A stretch of DNA of 64,000 nt, taken from Streptomyces sp. NBC_00691. GTDB lineage: Bacteria; Actinomycetota; Actinomycetes; Streptomycetales; Streptomycetaceae. The notes under the pieces are model-generated. The model saw only the letters and a program-made list of their open reading frames with translations, did no database searches and was not told the DNA's origin. Position numbers and translations under genes: made by a program. Position 1 is the first letter of the stretch. Every line of letters starts with the position of its first letter. The DNA lies in assembly GCF_036226665.1 (NCBI RefSeq), contig NZ_CP109007.1:4442501-4506500 (forward strand), given 5' to 3'. This document shows positions 1 to 8,456 of this stretch, one piece after another.

Positions 1-258
1 CTGGTAACCATCGAAGGGCCTTCCGAGGTGGCCGACCTGGCGGACCGGGCCGCGAGCGCTCTCATGGCCGAAGGTGCGAAGGCCGGCAAGTTCCATCGTC
101 ACCCTGATTCGAAGGCAGAGTTCGTCGCAGCGTCGCGCGTCCGTTGGCAAGCACAACGCGACTTCGCACGGGCTGCTCGGGATACCGTCGCCATCCCTGC
201 ACAACCAGGCGGGAGCGAGTTGCCCGCACCGCCGCCTTCCCCCGAACTTGCGGCTTGA
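1..258 (+). CDS. C-terminal fragment of an unknown protein (5' truncated by window)
   Basis: The frame is open from the first base and closes at TGA 256-258, giving at least 85 residues. An internal GTG at 28 is a possible start, but the open frame upstream makes a truncated longer gene more likely. The visible part has an Ala-rich helical stretch, then an Arg/Ala-rich helix, and ends in a Pro-rich tail (ELPAPPPSPELAA). I recognise no family. Codon use is GC3-rich but less extreme than in its neighbours. It could also be a short independent gene starting at 28. Confidence 0.45.
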   Translation: MVTIEGPSEVADLADRAASALMAEGAKAGKFHRHPDSKAEFVAASRVRWQAQRDFARAARDTVAIPAQPGGSELPAPPPSPELAA

Positions 259-709
259 CATCCCTTCCCGCGACGCCCTGACCGCGGCGCCGGAACGCGT
301 ATGTTCGCCGTCTCCGGGCGAGGAGCGGTGCGCGGTCGGCGCTGGCAGGTCATCTCCTGGCCATCGACGAAGCCCGACCGTCGGTTAGGTCCCGGACGAG
401 TCTCCGGGCCGCCCCCAGACAGGCCGGGGATGCAACCATTCCCTTCAGAGCTGGAACCCCCGGAAGCCGACCGCGCGCTTGAGACCATAGAGGCCGGCAC
501 TGACAGCGGCTCTGTCCCGTGATCGGTCGTTGAGCGGTGAGTGCCTGACCGTGTGACGACGTCGGCGAACAGTGGCGGACGGGTGCCGCCCCGGGTGCCA
601 TGCAGGCGTCTCGGCTCTCGGCGGGGCGCCGGGGCCGCAGGGTGGTGCTTGCCGGGAATCGGATCGCCGTCGACGGGGTTGGTGGTGGGCGAGCCGATAT
701 TGGAGGGTC
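259..709. other. 450-bp region without a convincing gene
   Basis: Only short overlapping reading frames with poor codon usage are present on either strand; the long minus-strand frame across it is antisense to the following quinone oxidoreductase gene. No strong terminator hairpin or known operator was seen. It should hold the promoter of the gene starting at 710, which has a GGAGG Shine-Dalgarno at 702-706. Confidence 0.4.
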
Positions 710-1699
710 ATGCGAGCGATCCAGGTGTACGAAGTGGGCGGTCCCGAGGTGCTGCAGGAGACCGAGGTGGACCAGCCGCGGCCGGGTCCGGGCGAGGCGG
801 TCGTGGAGGTCGCCGCATCCGGGGTCAACTTCCTCGACGTCTACCACCGCGAAGGCCGGTACAGCCTCCCGCTGCCCTTCACCCCGGGCGCTGAGGGCGC
901 CGGCACGGTCGTCGAAGTCGGACCCGGCGTCGCTGACGTGGCAGTCGGGGACCGGGTCGGCTGGGTGGAGATTCCCGGCACGTATGCCGAGCGGGCCGTC
1001 GTGGACTCCTCCCGGCTGGTGCCGCTGCCGGACGACATCGGCTTCGAGACAGCCGCTGCCGTGCTCCTCCAGGGCATGACCGCGCACTATCTCGTCAAGG
1101 ACGCCTACCCGGTTCAGGGGGGCGACACGGTGCTCGTGCACGCGGCCGCCGGTGGCATGGGGCTGCTTCTGACCCAGCTCATCACCCATCTCGGCGGCAG
1201 GGTGATCGGTACGACGTCGACCACGGCGAAGGCCGAGCTGGCGAAGCGTGCCGGGGCCGCCGAGGTGATCCTCTCCTCCGCGGTCGACGATCTCGCAGCC
1301 GAGGTGAGGCGGCTCAACGGCGGTCAGGGACTGCCGGTCGTCTACGACGGCATCGGCGCGCACACCTTCGACGCGAGCCTCGCCAGCCTGCGAACCCGCG
1401 GCCATCTCGTGCTCTTCGGCGCGGCGAGTGGTGCCGTGCCGCCGTTCGATCCGATGCGGCTCGCCCACGGCGGTTCGCTGACCCTGATCCGGCCGAGCCT
1501 GGGGGACTTCATCGCCGATCGGTCCGAACTGCTCCGACGGGCGGCCGATGTGTTCGAGTGGGTGCGCTCCAAGGCGCTTGAGGTCACCGTGACGGGCCGC
1601 TACGCATTGTCCGAGGCCGCCCGGGCCCACAGCGATCTGGAGGCTCGGCGTACCACCGGCAAGCTGCTCGTCGTACCCGCTGCGGCGGCCTCTGCGTGA
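710..1699 (+). CDS. Zinc-independent NADPH:quinone oxidoreductase family protein
   Basis: A 329-residue medium-chain dehydrogenase/reductase of the quinone oxidoreductase (QOR/zeta-crystallin) group, expected to reduce quinones or activated double bonds with NADPH in the cytosol. It has the N-terminal GroES-like fold (VASGVNFLDVYHREG) and the Rossmann cofactor loop HAAAGGMGLLLTQL at about residues 138-151. The structural and catalytic zinc cysteines are absent, as is normal for QOR. ATG 710 is chosen because GGAGG lies just upstream and the product begins with the family-typical MRAIQVYEVGGPEVL. A longer in-frame extension from 572 is poor in sequence. The window has a second, divergent paralogue at 8457-9455. 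Substrate unknown. Confidence 0.88.
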   Translation: MRAIQVYEVGGPEVLQETEVDQPRPGPGEAVVEVAASGVNFLDVYHREGRYSLPLPFTPGAEGAGTVVEVGPGVADVAVGDRVGWVEIPGTYAERAVVDSSRLVPLPDDIGFETAAAVLLQGMTAHYLVKDAYPVQGGDTVLVHAAAGGMGLLLTQLITHLGGRVIGTTSTTAKAELAKRAGAAEVILSSAVDDLAAEVRRLNGGQGLPVVYDGIGAHTFDASLASLRTRGHLVLFGAASGAVPPFDPMRLAHGGSLTLIRPSLGDFIADRSELLRRAADVFEWVRSKALEVTVTGRYALSEAARAHSDLEARRTTGKLLVVPAAAASA

Positions 1700-1712
1700 C
1701 GGGCCGTTGCTT

Positions 1713-2006
1713 CTACCGCACCACGACGTTGTGCGCCGGAATGATCGTGGGCTGGACGTCGGCGTGGCCGAGGTCGGCCAGGACCGGGCCGAAGGTCTTC
1801 GCGTGGGCTTCGAGGGCCTCCGCGCTCTCCCAGACCTCCGTGACACGGAACCCTCCGTCGACCGGTCCCGCCGCGTGCGAGATGAGGCCCGGGTTCCGCA
1901 CGTCCGCGAACCGCGTGAAGCCCCGTCCGTCGGTCACGCGGTCGATGACCGTGTCGTAGAGCTCCTGCCCGGCGCCCGGCAGGTCGAACGTCACGATGAT
2001 GGCCAT
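1713..2006 (-). CDS. Small ABM-like (dimeric alpha-beta barrel) protein
   Basis: A 97-residue protein whose pattern (AIIVTFDLPGAGQELYDTV, a central RVTEVWESAEALEAH, then a strand) resembles the antibiotic-biosynthesis-monooxygenase/dimeric ferredoxin-like fold. Such proteins can be heme- or quinone-linked oxygenases, or non-catalytic. The ATG at 2006 is preceded by a GAAGGAGCAT-type Shine-Dalgarno. It is convergent with the quinone oxidoreductase gene, 13 bp apart. No catalytic residue pattern could be assigned, so the function is open. Confidence 0.7.
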   Translation of the reverse strand: MAIIVTFDLPGAGQELYDTVIDRVTDGRGFTRFADVRNPGLISHAAGPVDGGFRVTEVWESAEALEAHAKTFGPVLADLGHADVQPTIIPAHNVVVR

Positions 2007-2229
2007 GCGGATGCTCCTTCTCGGTCCGCCGCTCGGGCTGCGGCGACGTCGGAGATCCTAGCGCTCGGTGATCGTGTGCGTGCACAGGGTGAGCGTGATG
2101 GTCTGTGCGACGGGGATTCTCAGCGCTGCCGTTGGGCGTTCGTGTGCTGAGGCGGTGGGTGGTCCGGGACACTTGGTCGCTACGGGGGCGTACTGGTGGC
2201 TGGGGTGTTCTGCGGGAGGGGTGGGGCTG

Positions 2230-4347
2230 ATGGGGCGGCGTTCCGGGGGGCTGATCGGGGTGTGGGCCGAGCAGCAGCGGGTCGCGCAGCGGCAGCGGGA
2301 GGGGCAGCATCAGGCCGTGCTGCGGCAGCAGCGGGATGCCGAGCGGGTGCAGCGGGCGTACGAGCGGGACGTCGCCCGCATGCAGCGGGAGCAGAAGGCC
2401 GCCTACCGGCAGCAGCGCGAGGCCGATGCCCTGCGGCGGACCCAGGAGTTGGACGCGCGCGTCGGTGAGCTCGAAGGGCTGCTGGCCGCCGGGTGCCGGG
2501 CGCCCGCCTTCAGTGTCGCCGGGCTGCGCAGGACCGAGGAGGTCGAGCCGTTCTCGCCCGGGCCGCTCGGGGAGCCGGTACCCATGCCCGATCAGCGGTT
2601 CTATCAGCCCGAGGCCGCCTGGACCGCCTCCGGGCGGGCCCAGGCCGAGCGGGACGCGCGGGCCCGGTTCGAGCGGGACTGGTACGCCGCCCAGGCCGCC
2701 GAAGCGCGGCGCGTCGAGCAACTCGCCGCCTACCGGCAGGCGTACGACACATGGGCCGCCGGCCGGCTCGACGAGATCCGCGCGCACAACCGTGGGGTCG
2801 CCGGGACCGAGACCGCCCTCACCGGCTGTGATCCCGAGACGGTCGTCGAGTTCTTCTCCGCCGTGCTCTTCGCGTCCACCGCCTGGCCCGAGGGCTTCCC
2901 CCGCGAGGTGTCCGCCGCCTACGAGCCGGGCCGCCGCCGGCTCGTCCTCGACTGGGACCTACCCGGGTACGACGTCGTCCCCGAGGCCAGGGGCGTCAAG
3001 TACCTTCCCAGCACCGACCAGGAGCGGGACGTGCCCCGGCCCGTCGGCCAGCGGCGCTCCCTCTACCGCGACGTGCTCGCCCAGAGCGTTCTCCTCGCCC
3101 TGCACGAGCTGTTCCGCGCCGATCGCTCCGGCGCCCTGGAGGCCGTCACCCTCAACGGGTACGTCGGTGGCGTCGATCCCGCCACCGGGCTCGCCGGGCG
3201 CGTGTGCGTCGCCACCGTCTCCGTCGGGCGGGACGTCTTCGAGCGGCTCAACCTCGAACTCGTCGGAGCCGTGGAGTGCGTGACCGGCGCACTCGACGGC
3301 CGGCTCTCCGCCAAGCCCGACGAACGCGCCGCCGTCGCCCCGCTGTGGACTCCCGAGCAGGTCGGGGCCGAGGTCGGGGCCGAGGTCGTCGTGCAGGGGG
3401 ACGGGGACGAGCCCGATCTGCTCGCCATGGATCCGATCGCCTTCGAGGGGCTCGTCGCCCAGCTCTTCCGGGCCCGGGGCCTGCAGGCCGTCACCACCCA
3501 GCGGTCCAACGACGGCGGCGTCGACGTCGAGGCCCTCGACCCGGACCCCATCAGCGGCGGGTCCATCCTCGTGCAGGTGAAGCGGTACCGGAACACCGTC
3601 CCGCCCTCCGCCGTACGCGACCTCTTCGGCACCGTGCAGGGCGCCGGCGCCAACAAGGGCGTCCTCGTCACCACCTCCGGGTTCGGTCCCGGCTCCTACA
3701 CCTTCGCCAACGGCAAGCCCCTCACCCTGATCTCCGGCGTCGAACTCGTCGATCTGCTGCATCAGCACGGCCTGCGCGGGCGGTTGGGGTCCGGCACGGC
3801 CCCCGTGTCGTCGCCGGCCCCGCCCGTCGCACCCGTCACCGCCCCCACTGCCGAGGCCGACGCCGACTTCAATCTCCTCGGGATGGACTGGGCCGGGTCC
3901 GCCGCCCTCGACGTCTGCGCCCTCGTCTGCTCCGGTCAGCGGGTCCTCGGCGACGAGTGGTTCGTCTTCTTCAACAATCCCTCCACGCCCGACGGTTCCG
4001 TCGCCATGGTCGCCGCCCCGCCCGGCGACCGGGCCGCCGTCCGGGTCGGCTTCGACGCCCTGCCGTCGTCCGCCGACCGGCTCGTGCTCGTCGCCGCCGT
4101 CGATCCCGAGGTCAATCCGGACGCCGACCTCGGCGGGTTCACCGACGCCGGCATCGGGCTGCGCGACGACTCCGGCGCCGAGCTCGACCGGCTCGTCGTG
4201 TCCGACGGCCGCCCCGGCGAGACCGCGCTCGTCCTCGGCTCCTTCCGGCGGCGGGCGGGCGGCGACTGGGACTTCGTCCTCGGCGGGAAGGGCTACCGGG
4301 GCGGGCTCGAGGAGCTCGTCGGGGACTTCGGTATCGAAGTGGAGTGA
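2230..4347 (+). CDS. Mrr-type restriction endonuclease fused to a C-terminal TerD domain
   Basis: A 705-residue cytosolic protein in three parts. Residues ~1-190 are Gln/Arg/Glu-rich and predicted coiled coil. Residues ~400-520 form an Mrr_cat nuclease domain: AMDPIAFEGLVAQLF, then GVD with Asp432, then QVK with Gln449 and Lys451, i.e. the D-(X)n-QxK core of the PD-(D/E)xK fold. Residues ~547-705 are a TerD/stress-response domain (LLGMDWAGSAALDVCAL, then WFVFFNNPSTPDGSV). Family knowledge: Mrr nucleases cut modified or foreign DNA; TerD domains bind Ca2+ and accompany tellurite/stress systems. ATG 2230 is chosen over the GTG/ATG starts back to 2068 because the extension is low in coding character. 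No methyltransferase gene lies nearby, so it is not a classical R-M pair. Confidence 0.85.
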   Translation: MGRRSGGLIGVWAEQQRVAQRQREGQHQAVLRQQRDAERVQRAYERDVARMQREQKAAYRQQREADALRRTQELDARVGELEGLLAAGCRAPAFSVAGLRRTEEVEPFSPGPLGEPVPMPDQRFYQPEAAWTASGRAQAERDARARFERDWYAAQAAEARRVEQLAAYRQAYDTWAAGRLDEIRAHNRGVAGTETALTGCDPETVVEFFSAVLFASTAWPEGFPREVSAAYEPGRRRLVLDWDLPGYDVVPEARGVKYLPSTDQERDVPRPVGQRRSLYRDVLAQSVLLALHELFRADRSGALEAVTLNGYVGGVDPATGLAGRVCVATVSVGRDVFERLNLELVGAVECVTGALDGRLSAKPDERAAVAPLWTPEQVGAEVGAEVVVQGDGDEPDLLAMDPIAFEGLVAQLFRARGLQAVTTQRSNDGGVDVEALDPDPISGGSILVQVKRYRNTVPPSAVRDLFGTVQGAGANKGVLVTTSGFGPGSYTFANGKPLTLISGVELVDLLHQHGLRGRLGSGTAPVSSPAPPVAPVTAPTAEADADFNLLGMDWAGSAALDVCALVCSGQRVLGDEWFVFFNNPSTPDGSVAMVAAPPGDRAAVRVGFDALPSSADRLVLVAAVDPEVNPDADLGGFTDAGIGLRDDSGAELDRLVVSDGRPGETALVLGSFRRRAGGDWDFVLGGKGYRGGLEELVGDFGIEVE

Positions 4348-4391
4348 CGGGAGGGCCGCGCGCTGGCTCTTCGTCCGTGTCGGCCCCGCTC

Positions 4392-5780
4392 TCAGCGGCC
4401 GCTCAAGCGGTTCGCCAGGAGCGCCACCCTGTCCGTCGCCGCCGCGTGGCCCGTCGTCTCGCGGCGGTCCGCGCCCCGGAAGGCCGCGTACATCGTCTGC
4501 ACTCCCAGCCAGCGCAGCGGCTCAGGCTCCCACTTGCGGACCTTGTGGTTCACCCAGGGGAGGGCCGTGAGGTCGGTCGGCCCCGACTGGCCCGAGTCCT
4601 GCTGGATGAGGTCGCGCAGGGTGCGGGCCGCGAGGTTGGCCGTGGCGACGCCCGAGCCGACGTAGCCGCCCGCCCAGCCCAGGCCCGTCGAGCGGTCCAG
4701 GGTGACCGTGGCGCACCAGTCGCGCGGGACGCCGAGGACGCCGGACCAGGCGTGGTCCACCCCCACCCCCGCCAGCTGGGGGAAGAAGCGGACCAGGATG
4801 TCGCGGAGCGCCTCGATCGTCTGCGGCTGGGTGCGCCCGTCGTTGTCGGTCTTCGAGCCGAAGCGGTACGGGACTCCCCGGCCGCCCAGGGCGATGCGGC
4901 CGTCGGCGGTGCGCTGGGCGTACATGTAGGCGTGCGCCATGTCGCCGAGGGTCTCGCGGCCGTCCCAGCCGATCGACTCCCACTGCGCGTCGGTGAGCGG
5001 CTCGGTGGCGATCATCGAGGAGTTCATCGGAAGCCAGGTGCGGCGCTGCCCGGCGAGGGAGGCCGTGAAGCCCTCGGTGCAGCGCAGGATGTACGGGGCG
5101 CGGACCGTGCCGTAGGGGGTGACCGCGTGCTTCGGCCTGATCTCGGTGACCGGGGTCGATTCGTGGAGGGTGACGCCGAGCGCCTCGACGGCCGCGGCGA
5201 GGCCCTTCACCAGCTTCACCGGGTGGAGGCGGGCGCCGTGCGGGGTCCAGGAGGAGCCGACGGCGCCGGTGACGCGGATGCGGTCGGAGGTCTCGCGGGC
5301 CCCGTACATCTCCCGGTCCGTCTCGCCGAAGGCGATCTCGACGGCGTGGAAGTCCTTGAGGCGGGCGAGCTGGGCGGGGGAGAGGGCGACCTCCAGGACG
5401 CCGCCGCGGTGCTGGTCGGCCTCGATCTTCTCGGTCTCGCAGACGTCGAGGACCTCGGTGACGGTGGCGTTCATGGCCTGCTGGAGGCGGACGGCGGCCT
5501 CGTGGCCGTGGAGCTTGGCGTAGCGGTCGCGGCCGGCGATGCCGTTGTAGAGCCAGCCGCCGTTGCGGCCGGAGGCGCCGTAGCCGCAGAACTTCGCCTC
5601 CAGGACGGTGATGTTGAGGAAGGGGACGGCCTTCTTGAGGTAGTAGGCGGTCCACAGGCCCGTGTAGCCGCCGCCGACGATGCAGACGTCGGCGGTGGTG
5701 TCGCCAGGGAGCGGTTCGCGGGGATCGGGGGCGCCGTCCTGCGCGTACCAGAACGAGATGCCGCCGTTGACCGTACTCAT
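4392..5780 (-). CDS. FAD-dependent oxidoreductase (DAO family, PuuB-like)
   Basis: A 462-residue DAO-fold flavoenzyme. The dinucleotide-binding motif DVCIVGGGYTGLWTAYYL lies at about residues 30-47, followed by VLEAKFCGYGASGRNGGW, which is typical of gamma-glutamylputrescine oxidase-type enzymes (the SGRNGG segment contacts FAD). A C-terminal GWAGGYVGSGVA segment closes the FAD site. It would oxidise an amine or amino acid with release of H2O2, but the substrate cannot be read from the sequence. It is convergent with the Mrr-TerD gene and divergent from the lipoprotein gene at 5945. No polyamine genes flank it. Confidence 0.82.
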   Translation of the reverse strand: MSTVNGGISFWYAQDGAPDPREPLPGDTTADVCIVGGGYTGLWTAYYLKKAVPFLNITVLEAKFCGYGASGRNGGWLYNGIAGRDRYAKLHGHEAAVRLQQAMNATVTEVLDVCETEKIEADQHRGGVLEVALSPAQLARLKDFHAVEIAFGETDREMYGARETSDRIRVTGAVGSSWTPHGARLHPVKLVKGLAAAVEALGVTLHESTPVTEIRPKHAVTPYGTVRAPYILRCTEGFTASLAGQRRTWLPMNSSMIATEPLTDAQWESIGWDGRETLGDMAHAYMYAQRTADGRIALGGRGVPYRFGSKTDNDGRTQPQTIEALRDILVRFFPQLAGVGVDHAWSGVLGVPRDWCATVTLDRSTGLGWAGGYVGSGVATANLAARTLRDLIQQDSGQSGPTDLTALPWVNHKVRKWEPEPLRWLGVQTMYAAFRGADRRETTGHAAATDRVALLANRLSGR

Positions 5781-5944
5781 GTGTATCCCTCTTCCGGGTG
5801 CGTGGGCGGGAGGTTACCGGGGGCCTTGGTCCTGTGGATACGGGTCGTTCGGCGGCGGTTCGCGGGCGGGGCCCGGCCTAGCTTCGAGGGTGGACGGCGC
5901 AGGCGTGGCCGCCACGGATTCCGTCGTTCCGGAAGGACTCTCCC

Positions 5945-6661
5945 ATGCCCGTACGCAGGACCCGGCGGCTGCTCGCCGCAGCTGTCTCGGCAGGTCTCAT
6001 CGGCCTTGCGGCGGTGGGGTGTTCGGGGGGCGGGTCGCCGGCGGCGGCCGTGGTGACGGTGGTTCCGGAGGGGTACGGGGAGGTGCTCGGGAAGCTTCCC
6101 GCGGCCGTGGACGGTACGAAGATCGTCGTCGGCGACGCGAAGGCTCCGCACACGGTCACGGTGTACGTCGACCCGCGGTGCGGCTACTGCGCGAAGTTCG
6201 AGGCGACCGGCGGGACGGTGCTCGCGGAGGAGGCCGCGGCGGGCACGGTGAGGGTCGAGTACGTCGTCGCCTCCTTCCTCGACGAGCGGACGGGCGGTAG
6301 GGCCTCGGCACGGGCCGCGAACGCGCTGCGGGCGTCGGTGGAGGCGGGTCCGGGGGCGTTCGCCTCGTTCCAGGCGGCGCTGTTCGCCTCGCAGCCGGGC
6401 TCCGGGTCCCGGGACGGTTTCTCCGTGGAGCGCCTGCTGCGGATCGCGGACGGGGTGGAGGGGCTGCGGAGCACGGCCTTCGACCGGGCCGTACGGGGGG
6501 ACGCGTACCAGCGGTGGGTGGCGGACGTGGAGCAGGCCTTCGAGGACTCGGGGGTGGGCGGTACGCCGACCGTCCTGGTCGACGGGTCGGCGCTGCCGGG
6601 CGGGGACGCCCTGTACGACGCCGTCCGATTCTCGGAGGTGCTGCGCGACGCCGGTGTCTAG
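5945..6661 (+). CDS. DsbA/thioredoxin-fold lipoprotein
   Basis: A 238-residue exported thiol-disulfide protein. The N-terminus (RRTRRLLAAAVSAGLIG) is a signal peptide with Arg-rich start and lipobox AAVGC, predicting a lipid-anchored protein on the outer face of the membrane. The thioredoxin-type active site is Cys79-Gly-Tyr-Cys82 within VYVDPRCGYCAKFE, and the cis-Pro loop is VGGTPTVLVDG near residue 205. This is the DsbA/DSBA-like Thioredoxin_4 architecture common in actinobacteria, probably oxidising or isomerising secreted proteins. It is followed 9 bp later by the kinase gene, so the two could be co-transcribed. Confidence 0.88.
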   Translation: MPVRRTRRLLAAAVSAGLIGLAAVGCSGGGSPAAAVVTVVPEGYGEVLGKLPAAVDGTKIVVGDAKAPHTVTVYVDPRCGYCAKFEATGGTVLAEEAAAGTVRVEYVVASFLDERTGGRASARAANALRASVEAGPGAFASFQAALFASQPGSGSRDGFSVERLLRIADGVEGLRSTAFDRAVRGDAYQRWVADVEQAFEDSGVGGTPTVLVDGSALPGGDALYDAVRFSEVLRDAGV

Positions 6662-6670
6662 GGTCGTCGG

Positions 6671-7558
6671 GTGATCCACGTACCGGAGCAACTCGTCGCG
6701 TCCCAGGTGAAGTACAACGGTGAGGCCGGGCGGGCGTTCGTCGCCGCGCTGCCGGAACGGGCCGAGGAGTTCCTCGGCCGGTGGGGGCTACGGGTCACGG
6801 GGCCTTCCATGTACGGCATGGCGTCGCTGGTGCTGCCCGTCGAGCGGGTCGCGGACGGCACGCCGGCCGCGCTGAAGATGCAGATCCTCGACGAGGAGAC
6901 CGAGGGGGAGCCGGTCGGGTTGCGTCTCTGGGACGGCGGCGGGATCGTGCGGCTGCTCGACCACGACGCCGGTACGGGGACGATGCTGCTCGAACGGCTC
7001 GACGAGGCACGGCCGCTGAGCGCCGTCCCCGACACGCGGGAGGCGATGGGCGTCGTCGCGGGGCTGCTCGCCCGGCTGGTGGCGCTGCCGGCGCCGGAGG
7101 GGATGCGGGGACTCGGCGACATCGCGGCCGGGATGCTCGCGGACGTGCCGGACGCGGTCGGACGCCTCGGCGCGGCGGACGCGGCGGTGCTCCGGGACTG
7201 CGCGGCGGCCGTACGGGAGGTGGCGGGGGAGCCGGGTGACCGGCTGCTGCACTGGGACCTGCACCTCGACAACGTCCTCGCGGCCGAGCGCGAACCGTGG
7301 CTGGCGATCGACCCCAAGCCGCTCGCGGGCGACCCGGGCTTCGACCTGCTGCCGGCCCTGATGGACCGCTTCGACCCGGCCGACGTCCTGTGGCGCTTCG
7401 ACCTCCTCGCCGAGGTGGTCGGCGACCGGGGGAGGGCGGTGGCGTGGACGCTGGGGCGGGTGCTGCAGAACGGGCTGTGGGACGTGGAGGACGGGGAGCC
7501 GGGGCTGGACGCGGAGCAGGTCGAGGTGGCACGGATCCTGCGGGCGGCGCGGGGGTGA
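6671..7558 (+). CDS. Aminoglycoside/hydroxyurea phosphotransferase family kinase, APH(6)-like
   Basis: A 295-residue kinase with the streptomycin 6-kinase family pattern: the opening (IHVPEQLVASQVKYNGEAGRAFVAALP) fits APH(6) proteins, the catalytic loop HWDLHLDN is at residues 194-201 (Asp196, Asn201), and the magnesium-binding segment IDPKPLAGDPGFDLLP follows. Such enzymes phosphorylate streptomycin or hydroxyurea, but many Streptomyces homologues are chromosomal and of unproven substrate. GTG 6671 is the first plausible start, 9 bp after the lipoprotein stop. Presence alone does not prove streptomycin resistance. Confidence 0.82.
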   Translation: MIHVPEQLVASQVKYNGEAGRAFVAALPERAEEFLGRWGLRVTGPSMYGMASLVLPVERVADGTPAALKMQILDEETEGEPVGLRLWDGGGIVRLLDHDAGTGTMLLERLDEARPLSAVPDTREAMGVVAGLLARLVALPAPEGMRGLGDIAAGMLADVPDAVGRLGAADAAVLRDCAAAVREVAGEPGDRLLHWDLHLDNVLAAEREPWLAIDPKPLAGDPGFDLLPALMDRFDPADVLWRFDLLAEVVGDRGRAVAWTLGRVLQNGLWDVEDGEPGLDAEQVEVARILRAARG

Positions 7559-7619
7559 GGGGGCCGGGCCCCGTGAAACCTCCTGGCCAGGACCGGTCCG
7601 TCCGGGGCAGGCTTGCGCC

Positions 7620-8099
7620 ATGATCCGTACAGCCACGCCTGCCGATGTCCCCGTCATCCACGCCCTCGTCCGTGATCTCGCGGAGTACGAGAAGGCCCTC
7701 GACGAGGTCCGTACGACCCCCGAGCAGCTCCAGGAGGCCCTCTTCGGCGAGCGCCCCGCCGCCTTCGCGCACGTCGCCGAGACCGAGGACGGCGAGGTCG
7801 TCGGCTTCGCGATCTGGTTCCTCAACTTCTCCACCTGGCGCGGGGTCCACGGCATCTACCTGGAGGACCTGTACGTCCGCCCGGAGGTGCGCGGCGGCGG
7901 CCACGGCAAGGCACTGCTGACCGAGCTGGCCCGGATCTGCGTGGAACGCGGGTACGAGCGCCTGGAGTGGTCGGTCCTGAACTGGAACAAGCCGTCGATC
8001 GACTTCTACGAGTCCCTCGGCGCCCGCCCTCAGGACGAGTGGACGGTGTACCGGCTGACGGACGGGGCGCTGGCCGGGCTGGGTGGGGCGGGGGTGTAG
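7620..8099 (+). CDS. GNAT N-acetyltransferase (diamine/spermidine acetyltransferase-like)
   Basis: A 159-residue GNAT-fold enzyme. Residues 1-30 (MIRTATPADVPVIHALVRDL) form the first strand and helix, and the acetyl-CoA pyrophosphate loop is EVRGGGHGKALL near residue 90. The segment LNFSTWRGVHGIYLEDLYV and the ending NWNKPSIDFYESLGA match the eukaryote-like SAT/thialysine acetyltransferase subgroup, which acetylates small amines. Cytosolic. It lies between the kinase and a small unknown gene on the same strand. Confidence 0.85.
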   Translation: MIRTATPADVPVIHALVRDLAEYEKALDEVRTTPEQLQEALFGERPAAFAHVAETEDGEVVGFAIWFLNFSTWRGVHGIYLEDLYVRPEVRGGGHGKALLTELARICVERGYERLEWSVLNWNKPSIDFYESLGARPQDEWTVYRLTDGALAGLGGAGV

Positions 8100-8108
8100 G
8101 AAGGGGGC

Positions 8109-8450
8109 ATGGATACGGATATTGCGGAGCGGTTCCAGCGGATCACGGCGTTCATCGAGGCGCGGCTGACGCCGCTCTTCGACCCGGCGAACGGGAGTGA
8201 CCACGGGTTCGGGATGGACGACACCTCCCGGGCGCTGCGGGCCACGCGGTACACCGTGCAGGCCGCCTCGGCCGTCAACGGGCTCGTGGAGAAGCGGGAG
8301 ACGGCGCCCGAGCTGCGGCAGGTGGTGGACCAGGCGCTGGAGCACAACTGGGACGTGCTGCGCTCCGTCGCCCGGATGTGGGAGGACCACCCCGACTTCC
8401 TGAAGGAGTTCAAGGCGCACTCCTGGGACGTGGTCGGGGCGGCCGTCTGA
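8109..8450 (+). CDS. Small conserved-looking protein of unknown function (possibly DUF6221-like)
   Basis: A 113-residue soluble, mostly helical protein. It begins 9 bp after the GNAT stop, with GAAGGGGGC before the ATG, so it is likely translated from the same mRNA. The ending WEDHPDFLKEFKAHSWD resembles the DHPDY-containing end of DUF6221 proteins in Streptomyces, but I am not sure of the assignment. No signal peptide, membrane segment or cysteines. Function unknown. Confidence 0.6.
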   Translation: MDTDIAERFQRITAFIEARLTPLFDPANGSDHGFGMDDTSRALRATRYTVQAASAVNGLVEKRETAPELRQVVDQALEHNWDVLRSVARMWEDHPDFLKEFKAHSWDVVGAAV

Positions 8451-8456
8451 CGAGCC

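Noticed and set aside
3204..6056. 950-codon plus-strand frame
   Set aside because: It is an out-of-frame shadow spanning the end of the Mrr-TerD gene and the antisense of the FAD oxidase gene, with an Arg/Gly-dominated product and no domains.
6671..7558. Streptomycin resistance and a streptomycin cluster
   Set aside because: The kinase fits APH(6) by motif, but no streptomycin biosynthesis genes are nearby and such kinases are common chromosomal genes in Streptomyces.
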